A stretch of 49,210 nucleotides of DNA from CAVURW01 sp963743595. GTDB taxonomy: Bacteria > Verrucomicrobiota > Verrucomicrobiia > Methylacidiphilales > UBA1321. The stretch spans positions 1-49,210 of the forward strand of contig CAVURW010000009.1 of NCBI GenBank assembly GCA_963743595.1, written 5' to 3'. Of this stretch, positions 34,925-44,644 are shown in pieces. Position numbers and translations under genes: made by a program. The first letter of the stretch is position 1; each line of letters begins with the position of its first letter. A model generated the notes under the pieces. It was not told the origin of the DNA and ran no database searches. It was given only the letters and a program-made list of their open reading frames with translations.

Positions 34925-35607
34925 AAAACGCCGCCACCCGCGTTTCCGAGGGGTTGACCTGTAAAGATGATTTATGCACGCTCCAATGAGGAGTTTTTGG
35001 CTATTTGCGATTATCGCAGGACAGTTATTTTCCATCGCGCGCTGGTTGTTGGCTTTGGAGGTTGGCTTTTAGTAGGGGGAATTAAGTCGATGGTATTGAA
35101 AAATCGGAAAATCGGGCCGCCTGGCAAGCACACGAGTTGTTCTTAAATTGGGTCCCTATCGAAAGCGAGCGTACCTCCATGAGGACGACTTGCTAAAACG
35201 CTGGATTCGGCAGCAGCAGCCTTACTGGAATGACCGATCAGGAGACCAACAGCAACGCCTTCGAGCAATTGGTTTGAAAAAGAAGAAGAGAGTTGCTGAG
35301 ACACGTTTTGCGATTCGCACGAACAGCAAGTTGAAGTCGTGCATTGAGTAAGAGAGATAAGCTTCGTCGAAGCTAGTAAAAACCCAATTAAGCAGATTGG
35401 CTTCAAACTTGCAGGTGGGTCACCGATGAAAATTCTTGCACTTATTGTCTTCACGCAATTGTGTGGTGGACATCGAGGATGAACGGAACAAGATCCTGGC
35501 TCTCGCCAAGCCAATAATTGGAGAGCGCAAGTTCAAGAACTTTTTAAAGTTGCCCAGTGAAACACACACATCAAGCACTCAGTAGCACAGCATAACAAAT
35601 AAATTAT
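34925..35607. other. Intergenic region with coding-like remnants
   Basis: No intact gene in 680 bp. Near 35465-35585 one plus frame reads DERNKILALAKPIIGERKFK and NFLKLPSETHTSST before TAG. It looks like the tail of a lost gene. A short hydrophobic frame at 34975-35073 (MHAPMRSFWLFAIIAGQLFS) may be chance. Confidence 0.35.
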
Positions 35608-36159
35608 ATGACAGCCACAACTACACCCACCGTATTCGCCCTTGTATCGGATGCCTCTCAAGCTGAAAGAGCCGTATATGCCCTTCGTGACGCAAGCTAT
35701 TCGGCCGATGCAATCTCCCTTTTGTCTCCCAATAACACCACGGGACTGGACGACGTAAAAACCGTCAACGCGACCAAGGCCCCCGAAGGAGCCGTAACCG
35801 GCGCAACTTCCTTAGGGGTACTCGGAGGCATTGGTGGCTTCCTCATCGGAATGGGCGCTCTTGCCATTCCTGGGGTAGGTCCATTCATCGCTGCGGGGCC
35901 TATAATGGCAGCTTTAGGCGGTTTGGCCATCGGTGCCACCGTGGGCGGCGTAGCGGGAGGCCTGATCGGCATGGGGGTCCCTGAATATGAAGCTAAGACA
36001 TACGACGCCAGCGTCAAAGCCGGTAAGACCTTGATTGCCGTGCATTGTATTGACTCGAAGCAAGCGACTCAAGTTCGCCAAATATTGACCGCCGCCGGAG
36101 CAACGGATATTTCGACAGCCAATACCAAACCTAATCCACCGACGACTCTGGTCGTCTAA
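35608..36159 (+). CDS. General stress protein, YflT-like domain plus glycine-zipper segment
   Basis: The protein has 183 residues. The N-terminal 50 residues (VFALVSDASQAERAVYALRD; SADAISLLSPN) match the YflT/general-stress 17M-type domain that senses or accompanies stress. Residues about 75-125 are Gly/Ala-rich with a GxxxG pattern (GGLAIGATVGGVAGGLIGMG), as in glycine-zipper proteins that insert in or associate with membranes. The C-terminus (GKTLIAVHCIDSKQATQVRQ; GATDIST) completes a ferredoxin-like half. Similar proteins are found beside stress genes; here an SDR of the general-stress type lies 770 bp away on the other strand. Confidence 0.75.
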   Translation: MTATTTPTVFALVSDASQAERAVYALRDASYSADAISLLSPNNTTGLDDVKTVNATKAPEGAVTGATSLGVLGGIGGFLIGMGALAIPGVGPFIAAGPIMAALGGLAIGATVGGVAGGLIGMGVPEYEAKTYDASVKAGKTLIAVHCIDSKQATQVRQILTAAGATDISTANTKPNPPTTLVV

Positions 36160-36210
36160 CCGTTTTGCTCTCAGGTCGGGTTTGTCTGATAACGGATCGT
36201 TTTCATATTT

Positions 36211-36873
36211 TTAGGACCTCAAGCATGGGTCTGACGGCGTGTAACTCGGCGTTGGCGTGGCGCTTGGGGTCGGTAACGCTACCCAAAGAAACTGCCACGG
36301 CACTTGAGACCAAATCGGCCCGGCATAATCGATTCCAATAAGGGGCGAAGTAATAACTCTGTCTGGATCGACACGGGTGCTGCGATCCTCAAGCCAAATG
36401 AGATGGTTCGAAGTCAAGTCGGTTCCGTAGCTCAGTTGAATACCCAGTGCTGTGCAGACATTCCCCGGGCCATTGGTCCATTCCTTTCTCGGACTCCCCT
36501 GCGCCGCTCTCTAACAACATCATGCCCGTTCGTAACTCTTACCGCTCGAACAAGGACGGCTTTGGGTGAGCCCTCTCGACCCGTAACGATGTTAAACATT
36601 CGATGCAACCTATAGCACAGGTAGACATAGGAAAAGCCTCCCGTGCCAAACATGATTTTCGTTCGATTTGTCAACCGATTTAAGTGCCCGTGGCAAGCCC
36701 TATCCTCGGCTCCACAATAGGCTTCCGTATCGCAAATGAGCTCCTCCACAAGCTCTCAGCCAAGAAGCGAATACACAGTGTCTTTCCGAGGAGGAAATTC
36801 CTGGCGGATCAAACTGACTATACGCATCCCGGGAAAGAATTTGGCCGACCATTTCCTTATTTCATACGCTCAC
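36211..36873 (-). pseudogene. DNA-3-methyladenine glycosylase (AAG/MPG family), frameshifted
   Basis: Frames on the minus strand reconstruct an AAG-family protein. They read LVEELICDTEAYCGAEDRAC (the family's 'VETEAY.GPED.A.H'), then IMFGTGGFSYVYLCYRLHRM and FNIVTGREGSPKAVLVRAV. Near 36475 the frame shifts; the other frame reads NGPGNVCTALGIQLSYGTDL, then LIWLEDRS and ITSPLIGIDYAGPIWSQVPW. An in-frame TGA and further shifts break the N-terminus near 36765. The enzyme excises alkylated bases. The C-terminus is not native: after PWQFLW the frame enters a Thr/Pro repeat (LPTPSATPTPSYTPSDP) copied from, or shared with, the tail of the 24905 gene. Confidence 0.8.
36236..36273. repeat. 38-bp stray copy of the Thr/Pro-tail repeat
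   Basis: The sequence matches 25386-25423 with one mismatch (gtAact against gtGact), although the two places are 10.8 kb apart. It sits exactly at the abnormal 3' end of the glycosylase remnant. Confidence 0.75.
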
Positions 36874-36925
36874 GGCGAAGCAGACGAGTCTACCAGCAGG
36901 CTCAACACAGTCACAAGCTGTAGCG

Positions 36926-37801
36926 TTATCCCTCTCCGCCTGTTACGGGAATGATCGCTCCTGATACGTAGCTAGAATCGTCCGATGCAAGTAGGACATA
37001 GATGGGGGCTAGTTCACATGGCTGCCCGGGTCGTCCAAAAGGTACTTGAGATCCAAAGGTCTTTGCCTTTTCCTCCGGCATGGTGGATGGAATTAGCGGT
37101 GTCCAGATTGGACCAGGAGCCACGGCATTGACCCGAATTCCCTTTTTGGCGAGCCCCTGCGCCAATCCCGCGGTGAAATTGATGACGGCTCCCTTTGTAG
37201 ATGCGTAAGCCAACAATTGGGGTGACGGAGTTTCAGCTTGTATTGACGCAGTATTAATGATGGATCCACCGTTTTGTAGGTGCGGGATCGCCGCCTTGGT
37301 AAGATAGAACATGGCGTGAATATTTGTTCGGAGGGTCTGCTCCCAAATCTCGCCCGGAATATCTGTAATATCTGCATAAGTTCTCTGAAACGCGGCATTG
37401 TTAACAAGGATGTCGAGACGGCCAAATTCACTTGCCGCCCTTTCAACAATTATCTTGCAGTGAGCCTCGTCACCAACATCCCCGGAAATTAAGATCGCTT
37501 TTCGACCCGCTTTCTCTACCCAGGAGGCGGTTTCCCTGGCATCCTTCTCCTCGTCCAGGTAGGAAATCAGGACATCAGCGCCTTCTCGTGCAAATGCAAT
37601 TGCAACCGCCCTGCCAATACCGCTATCCCCTCCGGTCACCACTGCGGCCTTGCCTTTCAGCCGGCCATTGCCGACGTAGGTTTCCTCGCCGTGATCGGCC
37701 GTAGGATTCATTTCAGATTCCTCTCCTGGAGCTCCTACAATTTTTTGCTGGGGAAATGGAGGTCGGGGGAATTTAGTCAAAGGATTGATCTTGTTGCTCA
37801 T
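36926..37801 (-). CDS. Short-chain dehydrogenase/reductase of the general-stress (YhdF/YhxC-like) type
   Basis: The protein has 291 residues and full family length. A polar N-terminal extension (PRPPFPQQKIVGAPGEESEM) typical of this SDR subgroup precedes the Rossmann fold. The coenzyme motif is TGGDSGIG (56-63), then NNAA (134-137) and the catalytic residues S186, Y199 and K203 (YASTK). VAPGPIWTPLIPS and VSGAIIPVTGGEG close the fold. It is an NAD(P)-dependent oxidoreductase whose substrate is unknown. Such genes are often stress-induced, and the YflT-like gene nearby fits. The reading frame is intact, with no operon partner. Confidence 0.93.
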   Translation of the reverse strand: MSNKINPLTKFPRPPFPQQKIVGAPGEESEMNPTADHGEETYVGNGRLKGKAAVVTGGDSGIGRAVAIAFAREGADVLISYLDEEKDARETASWVEKAGRKAILISGDVGDEAHCKIIVERAASEFGRLDILVNNAAFQRTYADITDIPGEIWEQTLRTNIHAMFYLTKAAIPHLQNGGSIINTASIQAETPSPQLLAYASTKGAVINFTAGLAQGLAKKGIRVNAVAPGPIWTPLIPSTMPEEKAKTFGSQVPFGRPGQPCELAPIYVLLASDDSSYVSGAIIPVTGGEG

Positions 37802-38262
37802 AATGGTGAAAAAGATTTTGATGATGCTGGAATCGTACCAGCCGACTACTTCGATTTAGAGGCGGCGGTAAACTTTTCTGTTCGAAGCAGTTAAGCGTTC
37901 GGTGGCAAGATCACCTCCTTTAGGTCTGCAAGTTGTCTCCAGCATCACGCCTTACGTACTGCGGTTTTCGGGCTTTTTGCAGCAACACACAGTTCAGCTC
38001 CAAAGCCCATTCAGGCGCAAGGGCGCTACGGCAGAAAGTTACGGCAGAGGACGGCTTCTAGTGGAAAAGGTCTACGCGGGCCTGCCTTTTTCAGTGGACG
38101 AGCATCGACGATGATATTTGTAAGGCCACCGAGAACCGCAGGGTCCCTCTTGGTCCCACGGCAAAAGGATCGGAGATTATTCGGGGAAATAATCGATGAC
38201 GCCCTTATTAATGCCATTGATTAGAAGTAGCTGTCCCTCAAATGAGAAGCTAACGTGGAGCG
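37802..38262. other. Intergenic region with a decayed frame
   Basis: No intact gene in 460 bp. Near 38100-38220 the plus strand reads DDICKATENRRVPLGPTAKG then SEIIRG. One base shift at a GGGG run gives EIIDDALINAID before TAG. It looks like the tail of an unidentified gene. Confidence 0.35.
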
Positions 38263-39519
38263 ATGAGAAGGCTATGGAGAGTAGTTGCGATCGGTCTGTT
38301 TATATTGCTTAGCACATGGCTGATTAGCCAATTCCTGAACCAGGATCAAATCGGAGCTATCGACAAAGACACGGCATCAATTCACATGGTACGACACGTG
38401 TCGGGTGCGACCCTTACTTTTGAAGAGGTGGCCCGCCGCACGGGCAACCGCGGTTCGGGCGTCGTACTTACCGCGAAGATTGAACACCCCGAATTGTTGC
38501 CTAAGAACTTTCGTACTCAACTGAATTCGGCTGAAGGGGGAGTAGCATCAGCTGTCTCCCCTCCCGCCTTCAACGTTGGCGGTGATCCTAATCGTTTACA
38601 GTTGTTCAGTCGTAACACGCCTCTTTCCGCGCAAAATCTTCACTGGACCCTATTCTTTCCCTCCGCCTCCGGACACGATTATAGTGTGGAGGTGGTCACT
38701 CCCAACCCCGGATATGTCAGCCAATCCAACGGATTCATTGTCACTTCCCGAACCGACATCAAGGGAAGTTTGAGCATGACATTGACACATTTTGGGAATC
38801 AGTTTTATGGACCCCGTCCGCCGCCAGTTTCGTCCATCTGGAATTTGTCCGAGCAATGGTCCCGGTTCTCTTTCTCATTAAGCAAGCATTGGTACTATTG
38901 CGTGGGCTGGATGGAGGTAAGCTTGTCATCTCCCGAGTGGTCGTGGGCGGAGTTTTCCGTTCAGTCCAACTTTGAAAAACGTTCTGCTTATTTTGGGGTA
39001 GGCGCCCCTTCCGTAAACGTATCCGATTGCCCGTTTCCTCTTTGGACCGAGGACGGCCCGTATCGGGTCAGTGCATTTGCCTCCCACCAGCAACTGTTTG
39101 AGCCGAAAGAGCTACGGTCGCTTCAAATACCGGACGGAAAACAGGTGATACCGCTAAACGTCACCTATAGTTATGGTAGTGCGGAAGTGACCTTTATAAG
39201 TCTGGACGGAGCAGATCTTGGAAATGGTGAACCGTTTATCATTGTCCGCTCAAAAGCCGCCAAACTCTACATCATTGTAACCGCAGGTAATCTCACTTCT
39301 GGTGAACCGGTTCAGCAACGGAAAGATAGCGACTTCTTGAAAAACGATCCTCACTTAGCCAACTGGATACTCGGGTCAACTCCCACTCAGGTCAGAGAAT
39401 CCCGTATTCCCTTGGGGCTCGACACTTCTTTCGGAAAGCCAACGTTTGATTTAAAGTTCATTCTAGCCGACGAAACCCGAGAGTTTGACTTTGTGGCAGA
39501 GCCCAACGAAAAAAAGTGA
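38263..39519 (+). CDS. Membrane-anchored beta-rich protein of unknown family, intact paralog
   Basis: The protein has 418 residues. An N-terminal membrane anchor (VAIGLFILLSTWLISQFL) is followed by about 390 residues with strongly alternating, beta-rich sequence and no Cys-rich or catalytic motif. Landmarks shared with the 33690 pseudogene are SIHMVRHVSGATLTFEEVAR, VVTPNPGYVSQSNGFIV, LSMTLTHFGNQ, LWTEDGPYRVSAFASHQQ, VIPLNVTYSYGSAEVTFISL and FILADETREFDFVAEP. The repeated strand lengths suggest two or three Ig-like or jelly-roll domains outside the membrane. It converges on the M56 peptidase gene (94 bp between stops). The family is not recognised, and two copies in 5 kb suggest a lineage-specific family. 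Confidence 0.75.
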   Translation: MRRLWRVVAIGLFILLSTWLISQFLNQDQIGAIDKDTASIHMVRHVSGATLTFEEVARRTGNRGSGVVLTAKIEHPELLPKNFRTQLNSAEGGVASAVSPPAFNVGGDPNRLQLFSRNTPLSAQNLHWTLFFPSASGHDYSVEVVTPNPGYVSQSNGFIVTSRTDIKGSLSMTLTHFGNQFYGPRPPPVSSIWNLSEQWSRFSFSLSKHWYYCVGWMEVSLSSPEWSWAEFSVQSNFEKRSAYFGVGAPSVNVSDCPFPLWTEDGPYRVSAFASHQQLFEPKELRSLQIPDGKQVIPLNVTYSYGSAEVTFISLDGADLGNGEPFIIVRSKAAKLYIIVTAGNLTSGEPVQQRKDSDFLKNDPHLANWILGSTPTQVRESRIPLGLDTSFGKPTFDLKFILADETREFDFVAEPNEKK

Positions 39520-39612
39520 CAAACGCTTACAGCAAACCAATATATTGGGCGCTCCGACCTGCGGCTCGATGATTTGCCGGAGGTTTAGGGGTTGCGGCCC
39601 CTAAATGAATGA

Positions 39613-42600
39613 CTATTCCAAGCGATGTAGGACGATGACAATAGGCTGCTTCGTATGCGAATCAATTCTGAGGTTGGTGCTTTTGTAGTCGTGACCGTAT
39701 ATCTGCACTTCATAGTATCCAGGTAAATCAAAATTTACGCCCGCAATGATGAACTTTCCGTCAACATTAGTTGTCGCACAGTGAGACATAAAGTAATCGC
39801 TTCCGGTCGGATGGTAAGTCAGCATGACTTCTCTATAACTAACTGGTTTGTCATTCTCGTCGATAAATTGTCCCTCGATAGTACTCGGAGGGGGCTGCAA
39901 CACAAAGTCCCTAACCGCGATAGGATGCTCGGCATCTAACTGAGCTGGAGAGGTGATGAAATAGCTGGGACTCGCATCTAGGATGATCACGGCATATATA
40001 CCTCCAAAGGGAAGCGGCTGGGTCAGGTAGTCACTTTTGGCGGACACCTCTTTAACAGTTCCACTTGTAAGATTTTTTATAACGATTCCAGGAGGTGGCT
40101 GAATTACAACAGGGATAATAGACAAAAACTGATTTGTAAACTGAGGAGAAAGATTGACCTTTCCATGTATGACGCCCGCCTTTAGTACGGAAATCGATCG
40201 CGAAGAGTCTTTGGCCTCAGTCAAATCGAAAGTCTGCGGCGCAAACCAATAGCCGATGAGATGGTCGGGATAAAGGCCAACTGTTGTGGGTACGGGCAGG
40301 CTGAAGGTTGCTTTACCGGCCGATATAATTGCCGATTGTGAGGTGTTCCATTTTTCGTTCTCCGCTTTACTAGAGTATTCGCCGTCCAGAATGCCCGAAA
40401 CAACATCTGAATCATTTTTCAGCGAAACGTTCAGATTGCTCAAAGTTCGAGTATCGACAGGATTTCGATAATTTAATGGCGGAGTATCGTTGAGGTTGAT
40501 GACATAATCATCGATATTCTTTTGGAGGTCGATACTATAGCGATAGTTTTCCAGTCCGTAGTTCGCAAAACTGATTTCAATTGGGCCTTGAGGAAGATTG
40601 TCGAATTCAAAAGGGATTTCTGCCCCGAGCTTGGCAAGGGTTTGCCTCTTTTCTTGTCCGAAGCCGTTAAACGGCGTGGCCTGAAGCGTATACCTGGCCT
40701 CGAGATTGATAGGATATTTCTCAAGCTTCAAAAGCCCCTTCGGATCTAAAATTCTTCCTCTCAAATCTATGCCCGACTCCAGTTCGCAAACTCGGTCTTG
40801 CTCCCCATAGCTGATGGGAAACGACTGGATTGGATATCGGAGAGCTCTCACATATATGTAATAGCCGGGATTCTGTGCTAAGCTGTAGAGGGTGAATCGC
40901 CCGTTTTCACTACTGCGACCCAACAGCTGTCCACTTTCGGGGTCGAAAGCCGCGTAGGAATCTCCAGTTGCGCGTCGCGCAGCTAAAATAATATCGGCCC
41001 CTTCAATAGAACGGTGACTAGCCCGATCTAGAACTCTTCCTATGGTCAATCGGGCAGGAGTGAGTTTGAAGACAAAAGGCGTTTGGCGATTCCATTGAGA
41101 AACCGTACAAGTCGCCATCTGCCAACCGGACTTGAAAGCACTCAAACGGATTTCAGAATTAGCCTCAACATTTCCGAAAATTGCGCGACCTTGCGTATCG
41201 GTTATGACTGAAGGCATTGAGTTTTCACAATACTCGCCATGTCGGGCCGTCAGCGTGACCCCATCCAAAGGCTGTCCGCTCGGATCTAGTACTTGCACTG
41301 ATGCGGGAAATCCATGTTTTAGGGTAAGATCCATCGTGACCCGTCCGCCTCGATCCTGCAAAATTACGGTTTGTAGCGGAGCGTATCCTTCCGCCCATAC
41401 ACCGAGTTGAATTTGGCCGGTTTGGGTATTGCCATAATAGATAGTGGGTGAGGAACTATCCAGAGCAAGGCCGCCCATGGACCGCACGCCGCCATGTGAC
41501 GAAGTGACTTTGGCCTCGGATGGCTTGAGATTCGATGGTCCGTTAAACAGACTCTTCGGAAGTGGTTGACCATCATCGGTTTTAAGCGTTCCCGTGACGG
41601 AGACATTTTCGCTAGGAGCAAAAGAATTGCCAGGATTGGGAGGAGGCTGGAGTGCCTTAATTTCTGCAACCCGTTCTTCATCCGTCATTAATTCGGCGGC
41701 AAATAACGGAACAAGAAACATAGAAGCGAGATAAAATGCCGCAGCTAAGATTCCTGCGAAAGCGAATAGGTCGACGGTTCGTTTTTTTGACTCGGTGCCG
41801 ATGATTCTGCGTACTCGTAAAAGAAGATCTCCGTCTCCAGTAAGCAACAGTGCTAGAGATTGTTGTCGATGCTCTTCAAATGTAGTGAGCGCCTCAGCAT
41901 AGATCAAGGGGCTTTGACACCATTCGATGGACAAATCATCACATATACGTTCTCTTTCTTCCCGTATTTGGTGACTGAACCGCCGGACGGCAGGATGGTA
42001 GAAGAATAAAGTTTCGATCACGCATTGAAGCAAATTAACGAGAAAATCGTGTCGCCGAATGTGGACCAGTTCATGATACAGAATGGCTTCGACCTGTTCT
42101 GTGGGAAGCTGAGAGAGCACGCCCAGCGGAAGCAAAATAACTGGACGAAACCAGCCGATCATAATAGGAGCAACAACTGCAGTCGTTTCGCCCATACGAA
42201 CCGAGAAATATACTTTTGCCGAGCGACAAAGCAGCTCGAGTCGGCATTGCCATTCGACCGATAACTTAGGCAAAGGAATAGCGGCGAGCCGACGGAGACA
42301 TAGCCAGGAAATCCATAGCCGAGTTACTAACAGAGAAACCCCTAATGTCCATCCGCCCACCAACCAAGGCAATATCCCCTTTAAAAAAGTTTCTGGAACA
42401 AAGGTGGAACCTCTGAGTTGTTTTGAAGGAATACTCGGAAGGCTCGGTGCTTTGAACGGCTCGTTCATGAGATCGGATGGCCAAGGCAAACTTTCTTTGA
42501 GACTATTGTCCTTGGCAGAACTGGCATATGCCTGGTGCAAGCGATCCGAAAAGTCCATCGACCCAAAGGTCAGCCAAGGAAGAACTGCCATCAAAACGAG

Positions 42601-42714
42601 GCCAAAACAGAGTATTAGGTATCGTACTTGGGCTGACTTCCGTTGGAAAACGAACAAAGGGAATTTCAGAAGCAACCATATTGCCGTGTCTTCCCATAGT
42701 GAATGTATCAACAT
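39613..42714 (-). CDS. M56 (BlaR1/MecR1-type) membrane peptidase with C-terminal carboxypeptidase-regulatory-like domains
   Basis: The protein has 1033 residues. The N-terminal 330 residues are the M56 unit: several membrane helices (ICFGLVLMAVLPWLTFG-like; ILPWLVGGWTLGVSLLV), then the zinc motif HELVH (H214, E215, H218) in YHELVHIRRHDFLVN. The downstream ERERICDDLS provides the third ligand region. A last helix (FAGILAAAFYLASMFLVPLF) follows. The other 690 residues are repeated beta-sandwich, carboxypeptidase-regulatory-like segments (VTGTLKTDDGQPLP; SVQVLDPSGQPLDGVTLTAR; RGRILDPKG; IEGQFIDENDKPVSYREVML). BlaR1-type proteins sense a ligand and cleave a BlaI repressor, but no BlaI gene is adjacent here. 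The sandwich domains probably replace the penicillin-binding sensor. Confidence 0.88.
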   Translation of the reverse strand: MLIHSLWEDTAIWLLLKFPLFVFQRKSAQVRYLILCFGLVLMAVLPWLTFGSMDFSDRLHQAYASSAKDNSLKESLPWPSDLMNEPFKAPSLPSIPSKQLRGSTFVPETFLKGILPWLVGGWTLGVSLLVTRLWISWLCLRRLAAIPLPKLSVEWQCRLELLCRSAKVYFSVRMGETTAVVAPIMIGWFRPVILLPLGVLSQLPTEQVEAILYHELVHIRRHDFLVNLLQCVIETLFFYHPAVRRFSHQIREERERICDDLSIEWCQSPLIYAEALTTFEEHRQQSLALLLTGDGDLLLRVRRIIGTESKKRTVDLFAFAGILAAAFYLASMFLVPLFAAELMTDEERVAEIKALQPPPNPGNSFAPSENVSVTGTLKTDDGQPLPKSLFNGPSNLKPSEAKVTSSHGGVRSMGGLALDSSSPTIYYGNTQTGQIQLGVWAEGYAPLQTVILQDRGGRVTMDLTLKHGFPASVQVLDPSGQPLDGVTLTARHGEYCENSMPSVITDTQGRAIFGNVEANSEIRLSAFKSGWQMATCTVSQWNRQTPFVFKLTPARLTIGRVLDRASHRSIEGADIILAARRATGDSYAAFDPESGQLLGRSSENGRFTLYSLAQNPGYYIYVRALRYPIQSFPISYGEQDRVCELESGIDLRGRILDPKGLLKLEKYPINLEARYTLQATPFNGFGQEKRQTLAKLGAEIPFEFDNLPQGPIEISFANYGLENYRYSIDLQKNIDDYVINLNDTPPLNYRNPVDTRTLSNLNVSLKNDSDVVSGILDGEYSSKAENEKWNTSQSAIISAGKATFSLPVPTTVGLYPDHLIGYWFAPQTFDLTEAKDSSRSISVLKAGVIHGKVNLSPQFTNQFLSIIPVVIQPPPGIVIKNLTSGTVKEVSAKSDYLTQPLPFGGIYAVIILDASPSYFITSPAQLDAEHPIAVRDFVLQPPPSTIEGQFIDENDKPVSYREVMLTYHPTGSDYFMSHCATTNVDGKFIIAGVNFDLPGYYEVQIYGHDYKSTNLRIDSHTKQPIVIVLHRLE

Positions 42715-42767
42715 CCATCCAAGGTTTTCTACCTATCAAGCACTTTTGGACCTTACTGATTTTTCAA

Positions 42768-43487
42768 ATGGGGTCTAATCCATTCTCATGGTTTTTTCCG
42801 ATCGCTTCAGTCAGTCCCTTATTTATTCATTACATTTCGACTCCTGGATATCACCCAAGCCTTGCGTCGTTGATCGGAAGTCAGAATTTATTCTTTGTGG
42901 TAATTATCGCGGTATTTTCACTTGCTCCAGGCATAAGTCTACAAACAAGAATTCAAAAAAGTGGTACGGAAACGGATTTTATTCTCACTCGAGCAGTTAA
43001 TCGGTCGATGGTTTATCGAGCCCGTGCTACACACTTCTATCTCTTGGTCTTGGTTGTTCCTATGACCCTTCTACTATTGTCGCTCCGAGACCCGATGCTT
43101 TTCGTGTCTGAAAACTCCGCATCTAATCAACAAAAGATTTTACGTGAAGACCCAGGAAATATCTTGATCTTGAACGATAAGAATTATCCAAATCAACTGA
43201 TTTCAATGTCCCAAGGCAAAGTTTTACTTGAATCGTGGCACTGCTGGCAGTGTCTCATGTTTTCTGTTATTATTCAACTGCTCCTGTTCTCTATCGGACC
43301 GCTGAAGATTTGGAATGTAATATATTATACTCTGGCAACACTAATGCTTATTTATATGCCATTTTATATGATTTTTATGGTCTATTTAACTCACCAGTGG
43401 CTCTTCTGGATATGTGCTATTCTGACCCTAATCTTAGTCGAACTTGCTTGTGAGCAGCGATTTTCTACTATGGATCATGGTTCGTGA
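42768..43487 (+). CDS. Polytopic membrane protein, ABC-2-permease-like
   Basis: The protein has 239 residues from the ATG at 42768, 53 bp from the divergent M56 gene. An open frame extends upstream, but it overlaps the M56 coding region and is unlikely. About six hydrophobic helices are visible (FFVVIIAVFSLAPGI; FYLLVLVVPMTLLLLSL; MFSVIIQLLLFSIGPL; TLATLMLIYMPFYMIFMVYL; WLFWICAILTLILVELAC). The segment TDFILTRAVNRSMVYRARAT between helices 2 and 3 resembles ABC-2 type permease loops, but no ATPase gene is nearby. The function is unknown. Confidence 0.6.
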   Translation: MGSNPFSWFFPIASVSPLFIHYISTPGYHPSLASLIGSQNLFFVVIIAVFSLAPGISLQTRIQKSGTETDFILTRAVNRSMVYRARATHFYLLVLVVPMTLLLLSLRDPMLFVSENSASNQQKILREDPGNILILNDKNYPNQLISMSQGKVLLESWHCWQCLMFSVIIQLLLFSIGPLKIWNVIYYTLATLMLIYMPFYMIFMVYLTHQWLFWICAILTLILVELACEQRFSTMDHGS

Positions 43488-43562
43488 AATAGGTTGCTAA
43501 GTAGAATCAATAAATGTATCAGAACGCATTGGATAAGGATTCAGGCTCGTCTTGAGATTTCA

Positions 43563-44536
43563 TCACTGCGTGATCCGGGGAGGCGTGTCACGGTTTTGAT
43601 CAAGTAACTTCAGTGCAGTATTGGTAAAGGTATAAGGCTGAGTTTCAGGTTCAGCTCGACCAGGAACCTGAATCCAACTGGTTAATAGAAAGTGATCCGG
43701 CGTAATATGGTACTTATTGCATTGGTGAAAAACCTCAAGCACATTGTTCTGCCATTCTTGGTCTGTTGTTGGATTTGTCAGAGGGTGTTTTAAGCCGTGT
43801 AATAGAATCCCGGTCTCTATTCCTCTTGCGCGCATCGTGTCGATCAACTGTTTTAAGTTTTCGTAATCGGCAACCGTCTGGAAATAAGGTTCGAATTCGG
43901 CAATTTGCATCTCCCCACCTGACTTAGCCTTAAACAGATTTAACACACGAAGCACCTCCTCCTTATCGAAGCCGGCATAAGCATACGGCAGAATTTCACC
44001 AATCTTAATGTTTGGATAAGTAGTATGAACCGCTGCCGTATATGTTACAAGTTGCGTGACCGCATCCTCCATACTCAAGCCACCCGTGTGAATAGCGTAG
44101 TATAATCCTTTATCGCCCCCGGAAATGATGAGATACTGCACGGAAATTCCGAATCCCTCCGTCTTTCTAAATCATCGATTGAAGAGTCGGCCTGATATTT
44201 CCTGCTTCTGTCTTCAAATGGAAATTCTCCAAGGATAAATTTCATTGGATGAGTTTTAAAAAATGGTTGGAGTGTCGATTGAACGTATGAGGTATCGATC
44301 CCATATTGCTCAATGTCCGTTACCAAATTGAACCCTTTGATGGACGCTAGTGTTATCTTCCAATTGTTGGGCTCCTCAAACAATTTCTTGACGTCGGTTA
44401 GCCCTCTATAGGTCTTGCCGTCCACCGTTTTAATCGCCGGATTCGGACTGATCCAAATTTCTGGGTCGGCCAGAGACTTATCTCCAAAGCCCACTATCAT
44501 GGCACACGCGGTTATGTTAATTATGAAAGAACGCAT
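43563..44536 (-). pseudogene. Secreted TIM-barrel-like protein, frameshifted
   Basis: The first frame starts at the ATG at 44536 with a signal peptide (MRSFIINITACAMIVGFGDK) and runs through GFNLVTDIEQYGIDTSYVQS and HPMKFILGEFPFEDRSRKYQ. Near 44155 it is lost; the neighbouring frame reads GFGISVQYLIISGGDKGLYY and continues to 43563 with IKIGEILPYAYAGFDKEE, IAEFEPYFQTVADYENLKQL and GIETGILLHGLKHPLT. Alternating strand-helix units suggest a (beta/alpha) barrel, as in glycoside hydrolases. The product would be about 325 residues, exported. One indel breaks it. I cannot name the family. Confidence 0.65.
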
Positions 44537-44644
44537 CTTGCCCCCATTATACCTTGACCATCTGAATGGGCAAATAATCATAGAAGACCGGCGCATTTAC
44601 CCGTCAGCACCCTCTCCCTTTGACAGCTAATTTTCCTCTTTAAA

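Noticed and set aside
42528..42767. N-terminal extension of the ABC-2-like membrane protein
   Set aside because: It overlaps the start of the divergent M56 gene by nearly 190 bp and is polar sequence unlike the rest of the protein.
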